Positions 1 to 9,212 of a stretch of 21,711 nucleotides of DNA are shown piece after piece (the stretch's first letter is position 1; each line of letters starts with the position of its first letter). Position numbers and translations under genes: made by a program. Location: the NCBI GenBank assembly GCA_900543275.1, contig UQQL01000031.1, forward strand, positions 1 to 21,711, read 5' to 3'. The notes under the pieces are model-generated. The model saw nothing but the letters and a program-made list of their open reading frames with translations. It did no database searches and was not told where the DNA came from. Source of the stretch: an uncultured Collinsella sp. (GTDB lineage Bacteria; Actinomycetota; Coriobacteriia; Coriobacteriales; Coriobacteriaceae).

Positions 1-43
1 ACTCTCTCCGTCGTCGGCAGCGTCAGATGTGTATAAGAGACAG
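1..43 (+). other. Illumina Nextera adapter (sequencing artefact)
   Basis: Bases 11-43 match the Nextera Read 1 transposase adapter, and bases 25-43 are the 19-base Tn5 mosaic end (AGATGTGTATAAGAGACAG). Bases 3-10 (TCTCTCCG) match, from memory, the i5 index S511 of the Nextera XT v2 set, and bases 1-2 (AC) match the end of the P5 oligonucleotide. This is untrimmed library sequence, not a natural transposon end. An open frame that starts at base 29 inside it is an artefact. Genomic sequence begins at about base 44. Confidence 0.97.
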
Positions 44-279
44 GTACTCGCGAAGGCAACACGACCAGTGGTCGCGATACCGGCGGCGACGCCCATCAGG
101 TTGCTCTCGGCAATGCCCACATCGAAGAAGCGGTCGGGGCAAGCGGCCTTAAACTTACCGGTCTGCGTGGCGGCGGCCAGGTCGGCGTCGAGGACCACAA
201 AGTCATCGTGCTCGTTGGCGAGCTCGACGAGGGCCTCGCCGTAGCTTACACGCGTGGCGATTTTCTTGACGTCTGCCAT
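44..279 (-). CDS. Transketolase, C-terminal subunit (partial, 3' end missing)
   Basis: This is the first ~78 residues of the pyrimidine-binding/C-terminal half of a split transketolase. With its partner it transfers two-carbon ketol units in the non-oxidative pentose phosphate pathway. It starts MADVKKIATRVSYGEAL and contains FDVGIAESNLMGVAAG, the family motif in which the Glu of GIAE activates thiamine diphosphate. The ATG at 279 lies one base after the stop of the N-terminal subunit gene, with AGGAG about 8 bases upstream inside that gene's end, so the two are co-transcribed and probably translationally coupled. The reading frame runs straight into the adapter at 43/44, so the truncation comes from the assembly and is not biological. 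Confidence 0.9.
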
Positions 280-280
280 C

Positions 281-1111
281 CTAGAGCTCCTCTCCGGCGG
301 CCGTGAGCTCTGCCATGGCCTGCTCAAACTGTTCATCGTTGGGGGCCTTGCCGTGCCAGCCAACCTGGTTCTCCATAAAGGACACGCCCTTGCCCTTTGT
401 GGTCTCGGCGATAATGGCGGTCGGCTGCCCCTTGGTGGCGCGAGCCTCGGCAAAGGCGGCGCGGATCTGGTCGAAGTCGTTGCCGTCGGCGAGCTCAACC
501 ACGTGGAACTTGAACGCGCGGAACTTGTCGGCGAGCGGCATGGGGTCGTTGACCTCCTCGACGGGACCGTCAATCTGAAGGCCGTTGTGGTCGACGATCA
601 CGCAGAGGTTATCGAGCTGCTGGTTGCCGGCAAACATGGCGGCCTCCCAGACCTGGCCCTCCTCGCTCTCGCCATCACCCAGCAGGGCGTACGTGCGATA
701 AGTATCGCCCCAGTGCTTGGCGGCAACGGCCATGCCCACGGCGGCGGAAATGCCCTGGCCGAGCGAGCCGGTGGACATGTCGACGCCCGGGGTGTCGTTC
801 ATGTTGGGGTGACCCTGCAGGTGGCTGCCGATATGGCGCAGCGTCTCGAGGTCCTCCTTGGGGAAGAACCCGCGCTCGGCGAGCACGGCGTACAGGCCCG
901 GAGCGCAATGGCCCTTGGAGAGCACAAAACGGTCGCGATCGGCCTTGCGAGGATCGGACGGGTCGACGTTCATTTCCTCAAAGTACAGATAGGTCATGAT
1001 GTCGGCAGCGCCGAGCGAACCGCCCGGATGGCCGGACTTGGCAGCGTGCACGCCGGTGACGATGCCCTTCCTTACCTCGTTGGCAACCTTTTTGAGCTCT
1101 TCGTCGCTCAT
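281..1111 (-). CDS. Transketolase, N-terminal subunit
   Basis: This is the thiamine-diphosphate-binding half of a two-gene transketolase, 276 residues, the normal size for the split form found in many actinobacteria, firmicutes and archaea. Visible motifs are SGHPGG at 26-31 (His28 in the active site), SKGHCAPGLY at about 65-74, GSLGQG at 115-120, and the ThDP signature starting GDGE at 145-148 and ending at HNG 175-177. The start is supported by AAAGGAAG about 7 bases upstream. It is followed after one base by the C-terminal subunit. About 200 bases separate it from the upstream yitT-like gene, so it probably has its own promoter, but no convincing -35/-10 pair was found. Cytosolic; links pentose phosphates to glycolysis. 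Confidence 0.93.
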   Translation of the reverse strand: MSDEELKKVANEVRKGIVTGVHAAKSGHPGGSLGAADIMTYLYFEEMNVDPSDPRKADRDRFVLSKGHCAPGLYAVLAERGFFPKEDLETLRHIGSHLQGHPNMNDTPGVDMSTGSLGQGISAAVGMAVAAKHWGDTYRTYALLGDGESEEGQVWEAAMFAGNQQLDNLCVIVDHNGLQIDGPVEEVNDPMPLADKFRAFKFHVVELADGNDFDQIRAAFAEARATKGQPTAIIAETTKGKGVSFMENQVGWHGKAPNDEQFEQAMAELTAAGEEL

Positions 1112-1318
1112 TGTGCCTTCCTTTCATCCTCATTAGACAAAATGCGCACGGCACCGAAGGTAATCCCAACACAGCCGCAATGCACGTACGTCATTCATTA
1201 TGCTGGAAACTGATGGCTTTACCAGAGTTTTTATCATTATTTGAACAATTTAGCAGGCAGAACCGCTGATGAAACGGTTTATCAATGTGAACGTCTTTTG
1301 GATGGGACGCGGTCGGCC

Positions 1319-2209
1319 CTACGCGCTAATGTCCTTGAATCCCTCGCCGAAAGCTTCCGTAACGTCGGCGACCGTCACAATGGCGTGAGGATCGCGCTCG
1401 CGCACGATCGTCTTGAGGGTATTGAGCTCTCGACGGCTCACGATGACCATGATCACCGGCTTCTCGGCACCCGAATACATGCCAGTCGCCTTAAACTTGG
1501 TACAACCACGACCCAGGCCATACATGATATCGGCAGCGATATCAGGAAACTTGTCCGAGATGATGAGTACCATACGGCGTTTGTTGCCACCATCGACCAC
1601 GGCATCGATCACGTAGCCGCTAATGACCATCGAAAGGCCTGCATATAGTGCATTTTCGATTGAAAAGACCGGAGCCGACAGCGCACATACGGCAACATCG
1701 ATCGCCATGACGGTCGAGCCCACGGGCAGCGAGGTATTACGCGAGATGATTTGGCCAATCGTGTCCGAGCCGCCGGTGTTGGCGCCGGCGCGCAGCACCA
1801 TGCCGTAACCGATGCCTGTAATAATGCCGCCCCACATGGCAGGGAGCATCAGGTCCGCATCCGCCAGAGGTGCTACAAACGGGGCGAACAGATCGGTAAA
1901 GAAGCCCAGCAGCACAAAGCCCGTCGCCGTCTGCACCACGTAGAACATGCCGCCCTCGCGCATAACGACCAGCAGCAGCAAGGCGTTCATCACGATCGTC
2001 TGAATACCAACGGGAAGCGATAGACCGCGCGATGCGCCGACCGCCTGGATAATGGTGGCAAGGCCCGTAACGCCACCGGCAGCAAGGCCGTTGGGAATCA
2101 AAAACAGGTCGGTCGCAATAGCGGCCAGAGCGCACCCCAACATAATCTGGGGCAGGTCGTGAAAGAAGTTCATCGAAAGAATGCGCTTAATGTCCAGACG
2201 ATATGCCAT
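1319..2209 (-). CDS. YitT family membrane protein (DUF161 + DUF2179)
   Basis: A 296-residue integral membrane protein of the YitT family (substrate unknown). About five hydrophobic segments fill residues 15-200, with the family's GANTGGSDTIGQII motif in the middle. The last ~80 residues form a soluble DUF2179-type domain (MVLIISDKFPDIAADIMYGL, then a GCTKFKATGMYSG-like stretch). An in-frame ATG exists 8 codons upstream at 2233, but GGGAGG lies just before the ATG at 2209, which is chosen. An intrinsic terminator ends only 12 bases before this start codon, so expression needs either a promoter very close to the gene or control of that terminator. Function is not established for the family; a transport or ion-related role is often assumed. 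Confidence 0.87.
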   Translation of the reverse strand: MAYRLDIKRILSMNFFHDLPQIMLGCALAAIATDLFLIPNGLAAGGVTGLATIIQAVGASRGLSLPVGIQTIVMNALLLLVVMREGGMFYVVQTATGFVLLGFFTDLFAPFVAPLADADLMLPAMWGGIITGIGYGMVLRAGANTGGSDTIGQIISRNTSLPVGSTVMAIDVAVCALSAPVFSIENALYAGLSMVISGYVIDAVVDGGNKRRMVLIISDKFPDIAADIMYGLGRGCTKFKATGMYSGAEKPVIMVIVSRRELNTLKTIVRERDPHAIVTVADVTEAFGEGFKDISA

Positions 2210-2221
2210 GCTGCCTCCCTC

Positions 2222-2247
2222 AAAAAAGCGCACCCAAACGGATGCGC
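2222..2247 (-). terminator. Intrinsic terminator between prfB and yitT-like gene
   Basis: Read on the minus strand, an 8-bp stem (GCGCATCC / GGGTGCGC, one wobble pair) with the loop GTTT is followed by six T. It would end the secA-prfB transcript. Its T-run ends 12 bases before the YitT start codon and touches the ribosome binding site, so it could instead act as an attenuator of that gene. A TAGAAT hexamer at 2270-2275 could be a -10 upstream of it, but the -35 is poor. Confidence 0.85.
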
Positions 2248-2298
2248 TTCGAACTTCTTGCTGTATTCGATTCTACCGATTCGCCGGACAAAAACCAC

Positions 2299-2374
2299 CC
2301 CTGCGCAGGGTTTATTCCGGATACAAACCCGTCCAACCGTTGGACTTAACATCGGCTTGAAGCCGCCCGATGTT
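2299..2374 (-). other. Cluster of inverted repeats after prfB
   Basis: Three inverted repeats lie between the prfB stop and the yitT terminator. The first, 2348-2374, has 8-bp arms AACATCGG/CCGATGTT and starts at the base after the stop. The second, 2331-2345, is GTCCAAC-C-GTTGGAC. The third, 2299-2310, is CCCTGCGCAGGG and on the minus strand is followed by GTGG and five T, so it may be a weak terminator. The second has the shape of an operator. No known riboswitch was recognised. Confidence 0.5.
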
Positions 2375-3522
2375 TTAGATCTCCGAGCCTTCTGCGTCAG
2401 CGTTGCCGGTGGCCCAGCGATGGTAGCCAATAACAAATGGGTCCAGGTCACCATCGTCAAGAACGGCCTCGACATTGCTGGTCTCCACGCCCGTGCGTAG
2501 GTCCTTGACCATCTGATACGGGTAGAGTACGTAGCTGCGAATCTGGTTGCCAAAACCAATCGTGGTCTTGGGTCCGCGGATCTCATCGAGCGCCTCAGCA
2601 CGCTTCTCGAGCTCAATCTCGTACAGGCGAGCCTTGAGGATCTGCATGCACGCGGCCTTGTTCTGGATCTGGCTGCGCTCGTTTTGGCAGGTGACCACAA
2701 TGCCGCTGGGAAAATGCGTCACGCGCACGGCGGAGTCGGTGGTGTTAACGCCCTGGCCGCCCGGGCCGCTCGCGTGGTACACGTCCACGCGGATGTCATC
2801 GGGACTGATTTCGATGTCGATATCATCGGGTAGCACGGGGATGACCTCGACGCCGGCAAACGTGGTCTGGCGGCGCTTCTTGTCGTCGGTGGGGCTAATG
2901 CGAACCAAGCGGTGGACGCCGGCCTCGGCGCGCAGCATGCCAAATGCGTCCTTGCCCTCGACGGTAAAGGTCGCGCGGTCGATGCCGATGACCTCAGCAG
3001 CGGGGCAGTCGTTAATCGTGACCTTCCAGCCGCGACGCTGGCAGTACTTCATGTACATCTTAAAGAGCATGAAGGTCCAGTCCTGGGCCTCCAGACCACC
3101 CTGTCCGGGCTTGATGGTCACAATGGCATCGCCGTGATCGAACTCACCGGTAAACCAGCTCGAAAGCTCAAGCTCATCGATGGCACGGGCCAGGCGCTCA
3201 GCCGTGGCTGTAGCCTCCTCGCGAAGGGCGGCGGCATCGGGGTCATCCCCCATCTCCTCGGCAAGCTCCAGCGCGGCGCGGGCATCGGAAAGCTCGCCGC
3301 GCGCGTTGTCCACGGCAGCGATATCTTCCTTGGTGCGCGCGATTTCCTCCATGGTGGCACGGGCGGCGTCGGCGTCATCCCAAAAGCCGGGGGCCACGCT
3401 TTTGGCCTCGAGCTCGGTCACGCGCGTGCGCTTTTCGTCCAAGTGGAGATACGACTCGACCTCGCCGAGCCGGTCCGCAAACGCGTCCAGCTCGGCGGGC
3501 GTTACCTCTAAAGCCTCAGCCA

Positions 3523-3523
<1 letters not shown>
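2375..3523 (-). CDS. prfB: Peptide chain release factor 2
   Basis: RF2 releases the finished peptide at UGA and UAA codons. The protein has 382 residues, slightly longer than the E. coli form. Visible parts are a helical N-terminal domain (to ~120), the catalytic GGQ at 255-257 (in GPGGQGVNTTDSAVR, the actinobacterial style) and a conserved C-terminal domain. The usual SPF recognition tripeptide reads SPT (210-212); the codons are AGC CCC ACC, so this is a clean substitution and not a frameshift. There is no programmed-frameshift site: the region around residue 25 (YLHLDEKR) is in one frame. The start ATG shares one base with the secA stop codon (TAATG), with AGGA 7 bases upstream, which implies translational coupling. 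The secA-prfB order is common in Gram-positive bacteria. Confidence 0.95.
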
Positions 3524-6330
<2,807 letters not shown>

Positions 6331-6459
6331 GTGGTTTTCCTTTTTGGCCATCGCCCACGCCATGCAGCCTCGGGCGAGTTAAACACAGATAAATGTACTT
6401 TAGCCAAACAGGACGCGGCCTATACGGTCGACCTCGACCGCCACGTAATAACTATGACC

Positions 6460-6482
6460 AACCTGCCACAATGGGACAGGTT
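6460..6482. repeat. GGGACAGG-type intergenic repeat, copy 1
   Basis: Inverted repeat with arms AACCTG / CAGGTT around an 11-base loop. It contains TGCCACAATGGGACAGGTT, closely matching the second copy about 67 bases away (TGCCACGGGGACAGGTT). It lies in the secA-rpmE gap. It has no coding potential and resembles a REP-like dispersed element. Confidence 0.55.
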
Positions 6483-6526
6483 TATTTTGGCAAGTTTTAT
6501 CTGAGCAAACGCCGTCTCTCTGCCAT

Positions 6527-6559
6527 TTGGTGCCACGGGGACAGGTTAGCTTGCACCAA
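6527..6559. repeat. GGGACAGG-type intergenic repeat, copy 2
   Basis: Inverted repeat with perfect 7-bp arms TTGGTGC / GCACCAA flanking a loop that carries CACGGGGACAGGTTAG. It shares the TGCCAC...GGGACAGGTT core with the copy at 6460-6482 and directly abuts the rpmE terminator. Together the two copies and the terminator fill most of the gene-free stretch 6331-6637; the rest shows nothing recognisable. Confidence 0.6.
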
Positions 6560-6600
6560 TAAAAAGAAAAGGGCCGCGCACCCAAATGGATGCACGGCCC
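6560..6600 (-). terminator. Intrinsic terminator of rpmE
   Basis: On the minus strand, a 13-bp stem (GGGCCGTGCATCC / GGGTGCGCGGCCC, with a wobble and one T-G pair) and loop ATTT are followed by TTTTCTTTTTA. It lies 37 bases after the rpmE stop. Its inner 20 bases match the prfB/yitT terminator at 18 positions. Confidence 0.92.
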
Positions 6601-6637
6601 TCATGCCATGAATGCGAGTGATTCCGCGGCGAGCTAT

Positions 6638-7063
6638 TTACTCAGCAGCCTCGGTGGTCTCGGCCTCGGCAGCGGCCTCCTCGACGGGAGCCTCTGCGGG
6701 AGCCTCGGCGGCCTGCTTGGCAGCCTCCTCGGCAAACTTAGCGGCACGCTTGGCCTTCTCGGCAGCCTTAGCCTCAGCGGCGGCCTTGCGAGCGGCCTCG
6801 GCCTCAGCAGCCTTGGCAGCCTTGGCAGCCTTGGCCTCCTCGGCCTTCTTGAGCTGGGCGGCAGCGGCGCCACCGAACTTGTCGGCGAAGCGCTGGACGC
6901 GTCCACCGGTGTCGACGAACTTCTGCTGGCCGGTGTAGAACGGGTGGCACTCGTTGCAAAGCTCAACCTTCATCTCGGACACGGTAGCGTGCGTCTTGAA
7001 GGTGTTGCCGCAGGAGCACGTCACCGTGCACTCGACATACTGGGGATGGATACCCTGCTTCAT
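6638..7063 (-). CDS. rpmE: Large-subunit ribosomal protein bL31, with long acidic/Ala-Lys tail
   Basis: L31 sits on the large subunit and bridges it to the small-subunit head. Residues 1-70 are a normal zinc-type (C+) L31: MKQGIHPQYVECTVTCSCG, with Cys16, Cys18, Cys36 and Cys39 as the probable zinc ligands and the HPFYTGQQKFVDTGGRVQRF block. Residues ~71-141 are an added low-complexity tail of Ala, Lys and Glu, first helical and basic/acidic mixed, then strongly acidic. Usual L31 length is 65-90, so about half of this protein is tail. The start is set by AAGGAG 8 bases upstream. It has its own promoter (7148-7176), a structured leader and a terminator, so it is probably monocistronic. Confidence 0.95.
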   Translation of the reverse strand: MKQGIHPQYVECTVTCSCGNTFKTHATVSEMKVELCNECHPFYTGQQKFVDTGGRVQRFADKFGGAAAAQLKKAEEAKAAKAAKAAEAEAARKAAAEAKAAEKAKRAAKFAEEAAKQAAEAPAEAPVEEAAAEAETTEAAE

Positions 7064-7141
7064 GGTAGGACTCCTTATTGGTCAGGCGCTGGTTACCGAT
7101 CAGCGCATAAGGCGTCTTGGTTTCCGACCAAGACAACAAAC
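7064..7141 (-). promoter_or_regulatory. rpmE 5' leader with two matching stem-loops (candidate L31 leader)
   Basis: The predicted leader, transcribed from about 7141, holds two stem-loops. The first (7114-7134) has an 8-bp stem GTCTTGGT/ACCAAGAC; the second (7086-7106) has a 6-bp stem GCGCTG/CAGCGC. Their loops are nearly the same: TCGGAAACC and TCGGTAACC. The word GACCAA just before the ribosome binding site (7078-7083) can also pair with TTGGTC in the first hairpin, so an alternative fold exists. L31 leader motifs that autoregulate the protein are known in several bacterial groups, including actinobacteria; membership of this one is inferred. Confidence 0.6.
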
Positions 7142-7147
7142 TCGGCT

Positions 7148-7176
7148 ATGGTACCACGGCGCCGCATGTCCCACAA
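7148..7176 (-). promoter_or_regulatory. rpmE promoter
   Basis: On the minus strand TTGTGG (7171-7176) and TACCAT (7148-7153) are spaced by exactly 17 bases, a plausible housekeeping sigma promoter of actinobacterial type. It lies about 85 bases upstream of the rpmE start. Confidence 0.65.
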
Positions 7177-7250
7177 AAGGTTCACGGTCTTTTCGGCACG
7201 ACACGAGCTGGCCCTTGAATATCAACTATCATCCGAACACTCCCCCACAT

Positions 7251-9059
7251 TCATCCTTCGTATGTATCGAGGTATTCCTGCTTGAGCGTCTGCGAGGACG
7301 ACTTGATCTTTTCCACGAGCGTGCCGGCTTCGATGAAGTAGAACGAGTTGGTAAGGTCTGCCAGGTCGTCGAGTAGATGGCTTGAAATGAGCACGCTGCG
7401 TCCCCGCGCCACTTCGCTGCGCATCGCGTCGCAGGAGGTTTTCCGTTTTCCCGGATCGAGGCCGTTCAGCGGTTCATCGAGGATGAGGTACGGGCAATCG
7501 GTCGCTATCGCCATGGCAAGCTTTACCTGCTGCTTCATTCCTGTCGAGAGTTTACGGGTCGGCTTGTCGAGATATGGGGAGATTCCGAGGGAGTCGCAGA
7601 GCGAGTCGATGTCGGCGGCCGATTTCCACGCCTCCCTAACGAAAGCAAGGTGCTCGATGGCCGATAGCGTGGGATAGAGATCCGCGCTGCCCGAAGAGCT
7701 CAGGTAGACGAGTTCTGCAAATTCGGCTGATCGACGTTGGCAGATTCCGTCTGCCGCCAGGCTTCCCGAGCGGATGCGGGTGGGAAATTGGCCCGACAGC
7801 GCTTCAAGAAGGGTGGTTTTCCCCGAGCCGTTGGGAGCAACGAGGCCCGCCGCCGTTCCCGGGCTCAAGAAAAGCGACCCGATTGAAAGTATCGTCGTGC
7901 TTCCGTATCCCACGCTCACGTCCAGAAGCTCGAGCCCATGGTGCTTTTTCGCGGGTCCAGGCTGTTTGGGCGAACGTGTCGCAACGGTGCCGACCGCAAA
8001 AAAGACCGCAACGTATATCAGGGCCACGGCAAGCATCGATGCGCTGCCTGAACCGGAGCCAATGAATTCTGTCGGGAAGCATCCTACGTAACCCGTTGCC
8101 TCGATAGGCGAGAATACGGCCAGCGGCAGGAGATTGAGCGCGGCGTTATGCTCCAGTGCCGAATCGGACAGTAACGGGAATGCCGGGGCCGCGACAAGCA
8201 GCGCGGAGGTAAGGGGGCCCGCGAGGACGCGCCTCGTTGCGGTCGATAGGACGGCGGAGCAAACGGATATCAAGGTTCCGCCCGCAAGAAGCGCGATAAG
8301 CAGGGCTGTGAAGACGTTTCCCGCGGTCGTGGTGGTAAGCGCGCCGTCATGGAAGAAGGAGATCTGGTACCCAATTTGCCCGAAGCCGTTTAGGGCCAAG
8401 GCGTAAATGCCCCCGGGTGCGAGGCCGGCGAGGAGCATCGCGGTCCCCGCGGCGATTATCGAAAACACGATCTGGATAAGGCGCCGGAATTTGGGCACGG
8501 GCGCCTTTGCCGCCAGGGTACCGGGCCTTGTGGCGCCGAGCAGGAGTATCGACGAGAGAAGGAAGGGGATGAAGGGAAGGAAAGACGGCGCCGCGGCAAT
8601 GGCGTAAGGCAGGAAGGAAAGGAATGGCAGGTCGTTTGCGGAGGCCGGGATATCCGTGATGCCGGAGCTGCTCAGGGCACGGCAATATGCGAGCGCTGCG
8701 TCATTGGTCTCTTGGTCTCCCACGATGGACCCGGATTGGAAGCCTTCGCCCATGAGCGCGTAGTAGCTCTCGGCAGAATCGAGAAAGGCGGCGTCGGTTT
8801 GAGCGGCAAGGGCGGCGTTCGCGTATCTTGCAAGCTCCGCGTCATTTTGCTGCTCTGGAGATAGGTCTGTGCCGCTGGCCTGGGGCGCGCGCGTATTGAA
8901 TGCGTCGACAAAGCTCTGCATGCCCTGTTTCATAAAGAAGGGCCCGTAGATGGGTGAATTGAACGCAATGGGGACGGAAAAGGCTGCAGCGAGAACGAGC
9001 GTACAAATCCATACGGCCTTGTCTCTTAGGATTAGTTTGAGAAGAAGTCGACAGTACAT
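7251..9059 (-). CDS. ABC transporter, permease-ATPase fusion
   Basis: 602 residues. The N-terminal ~365 form a membrane domain: one helix at 12-32, an extracytoplasmic stretch to ~145, then about five helices up to ~360. The ATPase follows from ~375: Walker A LVAPNGSGKT at 406-415, signature LSTGMKQQ at 504-511, Walker B YLILDEP at 524-530, switch His561. The usual Q-loop glutamine is not seen (YLSSSG). It is the last gene of an operon with a free ATPase and a double permease. Its ATPase closely resembles the free one (GLVAPNG, LSxGMKQQ, LDEPxNxLDP). The membrane part resembles the double permease: LNGFGQIGYQ here against VKNGPGSPFYP and IKNGAGGSEYP there. The start is placed at the ATG with AGGTG 7 bases upstream. 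Direction and substrate are unknown; the family (ABC-2-like) suggests export or self-protection. Confidence 0.85.
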   Translation of the reverse strand: MYCRLLLKLILRDKAVWICTLVLAAAFSVPIAFNSPIYGPFFMKQGMQSFVDAFNTRAPQASGTDLSPEQQNDAELARYANAALAAQTDAAFLDSAESYYALMGEGFQSGSIVGDQETNDAALAYCRALSSSGITDIPASANDLPFLSFLPYAIAAAPSFLPFIPFLLSSILLLGATRPGTLAAKAPVPKFRRLIQIVFSIIAAGTAMLLAGLAPGGIYALALNGFGQIGYQISFFHDGALTTTTAGNVFTALLIALLAGGTLISVCSAVLSTATRRVLAGPLTSALLVAAPAFPLLSDSALEHNAALNLLPLAVFSPIEATGYVGCFPTEFIGSGSGSASMLAVALIYVAVFFAVGTVATRSPKQPGPAKKHHGLELLDVSVGYGSTTILSIGSLFLSPGTAAGLVAPNGSGKTTLLEALSGQFPTRIRSGSLAADGICQRRSAEFAELVYLSSSGSADLYPTLSAIEHLAFVREAWKSAADIDSLCDSLGISPYLDKPTRKLSTGMKQQVKLAMAIATDCPYLILDEPLNGLDPGKRKTSCDAMRSEVARGRSVLISSHLLDDLADLTNSFYFIEAGTLVEKIKSSSQTLKQEYLDTYEG

Positions 9060-9078
9060 TTAGAAGCACCTACGTTCC

Positions 9079-9210
9079 TCAAAGAATTGTTAGATTAAAA
9101 GTAACAGACCGGATGAAGATACGTGCGACGGGGGCGAGGCGAATGGCTGAGCGGTATCGATATGCGGGTTCAACAGTATCACATTGGCCACATAGATTTT
9201 TAACTTGCAT
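9079..9210 (-). CDS. Possible small ORF in the ABC operon (43 aa)
   Basis: A 43-codon frame fills nearly the whole gap between the ATPase and the permease-ATPase fusion. It begins MQVKNLCGQCDTVEPAYRYR and ends RSVTFNLTIL, with a CxxC pair near the start and a basic/hydrophobic C-terminal half. A purine-rich GGGCGGG stretch precedes the ATG, which lies 2 bases after the ATPase stop. It ends 19 bases before the next start codon. Third positions are richer in A/T than in neighbouring genes, which argues against coding. No family is recognised. It could be a peptide gene, a gene remnant or plain spacer. Confidence 0.25.
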   Translation of the reverse strand: MQVKNLCGQCDTVEPAYRYRSAIRLAPVARIFIRSVTFNLTIL

Positions 9211-9212
9211 TT

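Noticed and set aside
25..43. Tn5 mosaic end as a natural mobile element
   Set aside because: It is embedded in a complete Nextera Read 1 adapter with an index, so it comes from library preparation.
29..244. Open frame of 71 codons beginning at base 29 on the plus strand
   Set aside because: It begins inside the sequencing adapter and runs antisense to the transketolase C-terminal subunit.
254..1213. Long plus-strand frame (319 codons) opposite transketolase
   Set aside because: It is the antisense shadow of a GC-rich gene whose minus-strand product has clear active-site motifs. The same holds for the 420- and 481-codon frames opposite secA and the 429-codon frame opposite tyrS.
1261..1279. 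Inverted repeat AACCG/CGGTT after the yitT-like gene as its terminator
   Set aside because: The stem is only 5 bp and no T-run follows on the minus strand.
3430..3460. Programmed frameshift site of RF2
   Set aside because: The N-terminal region is in one continuous frame with no in-frame TGA and no shift-prone CTTTGA motif.
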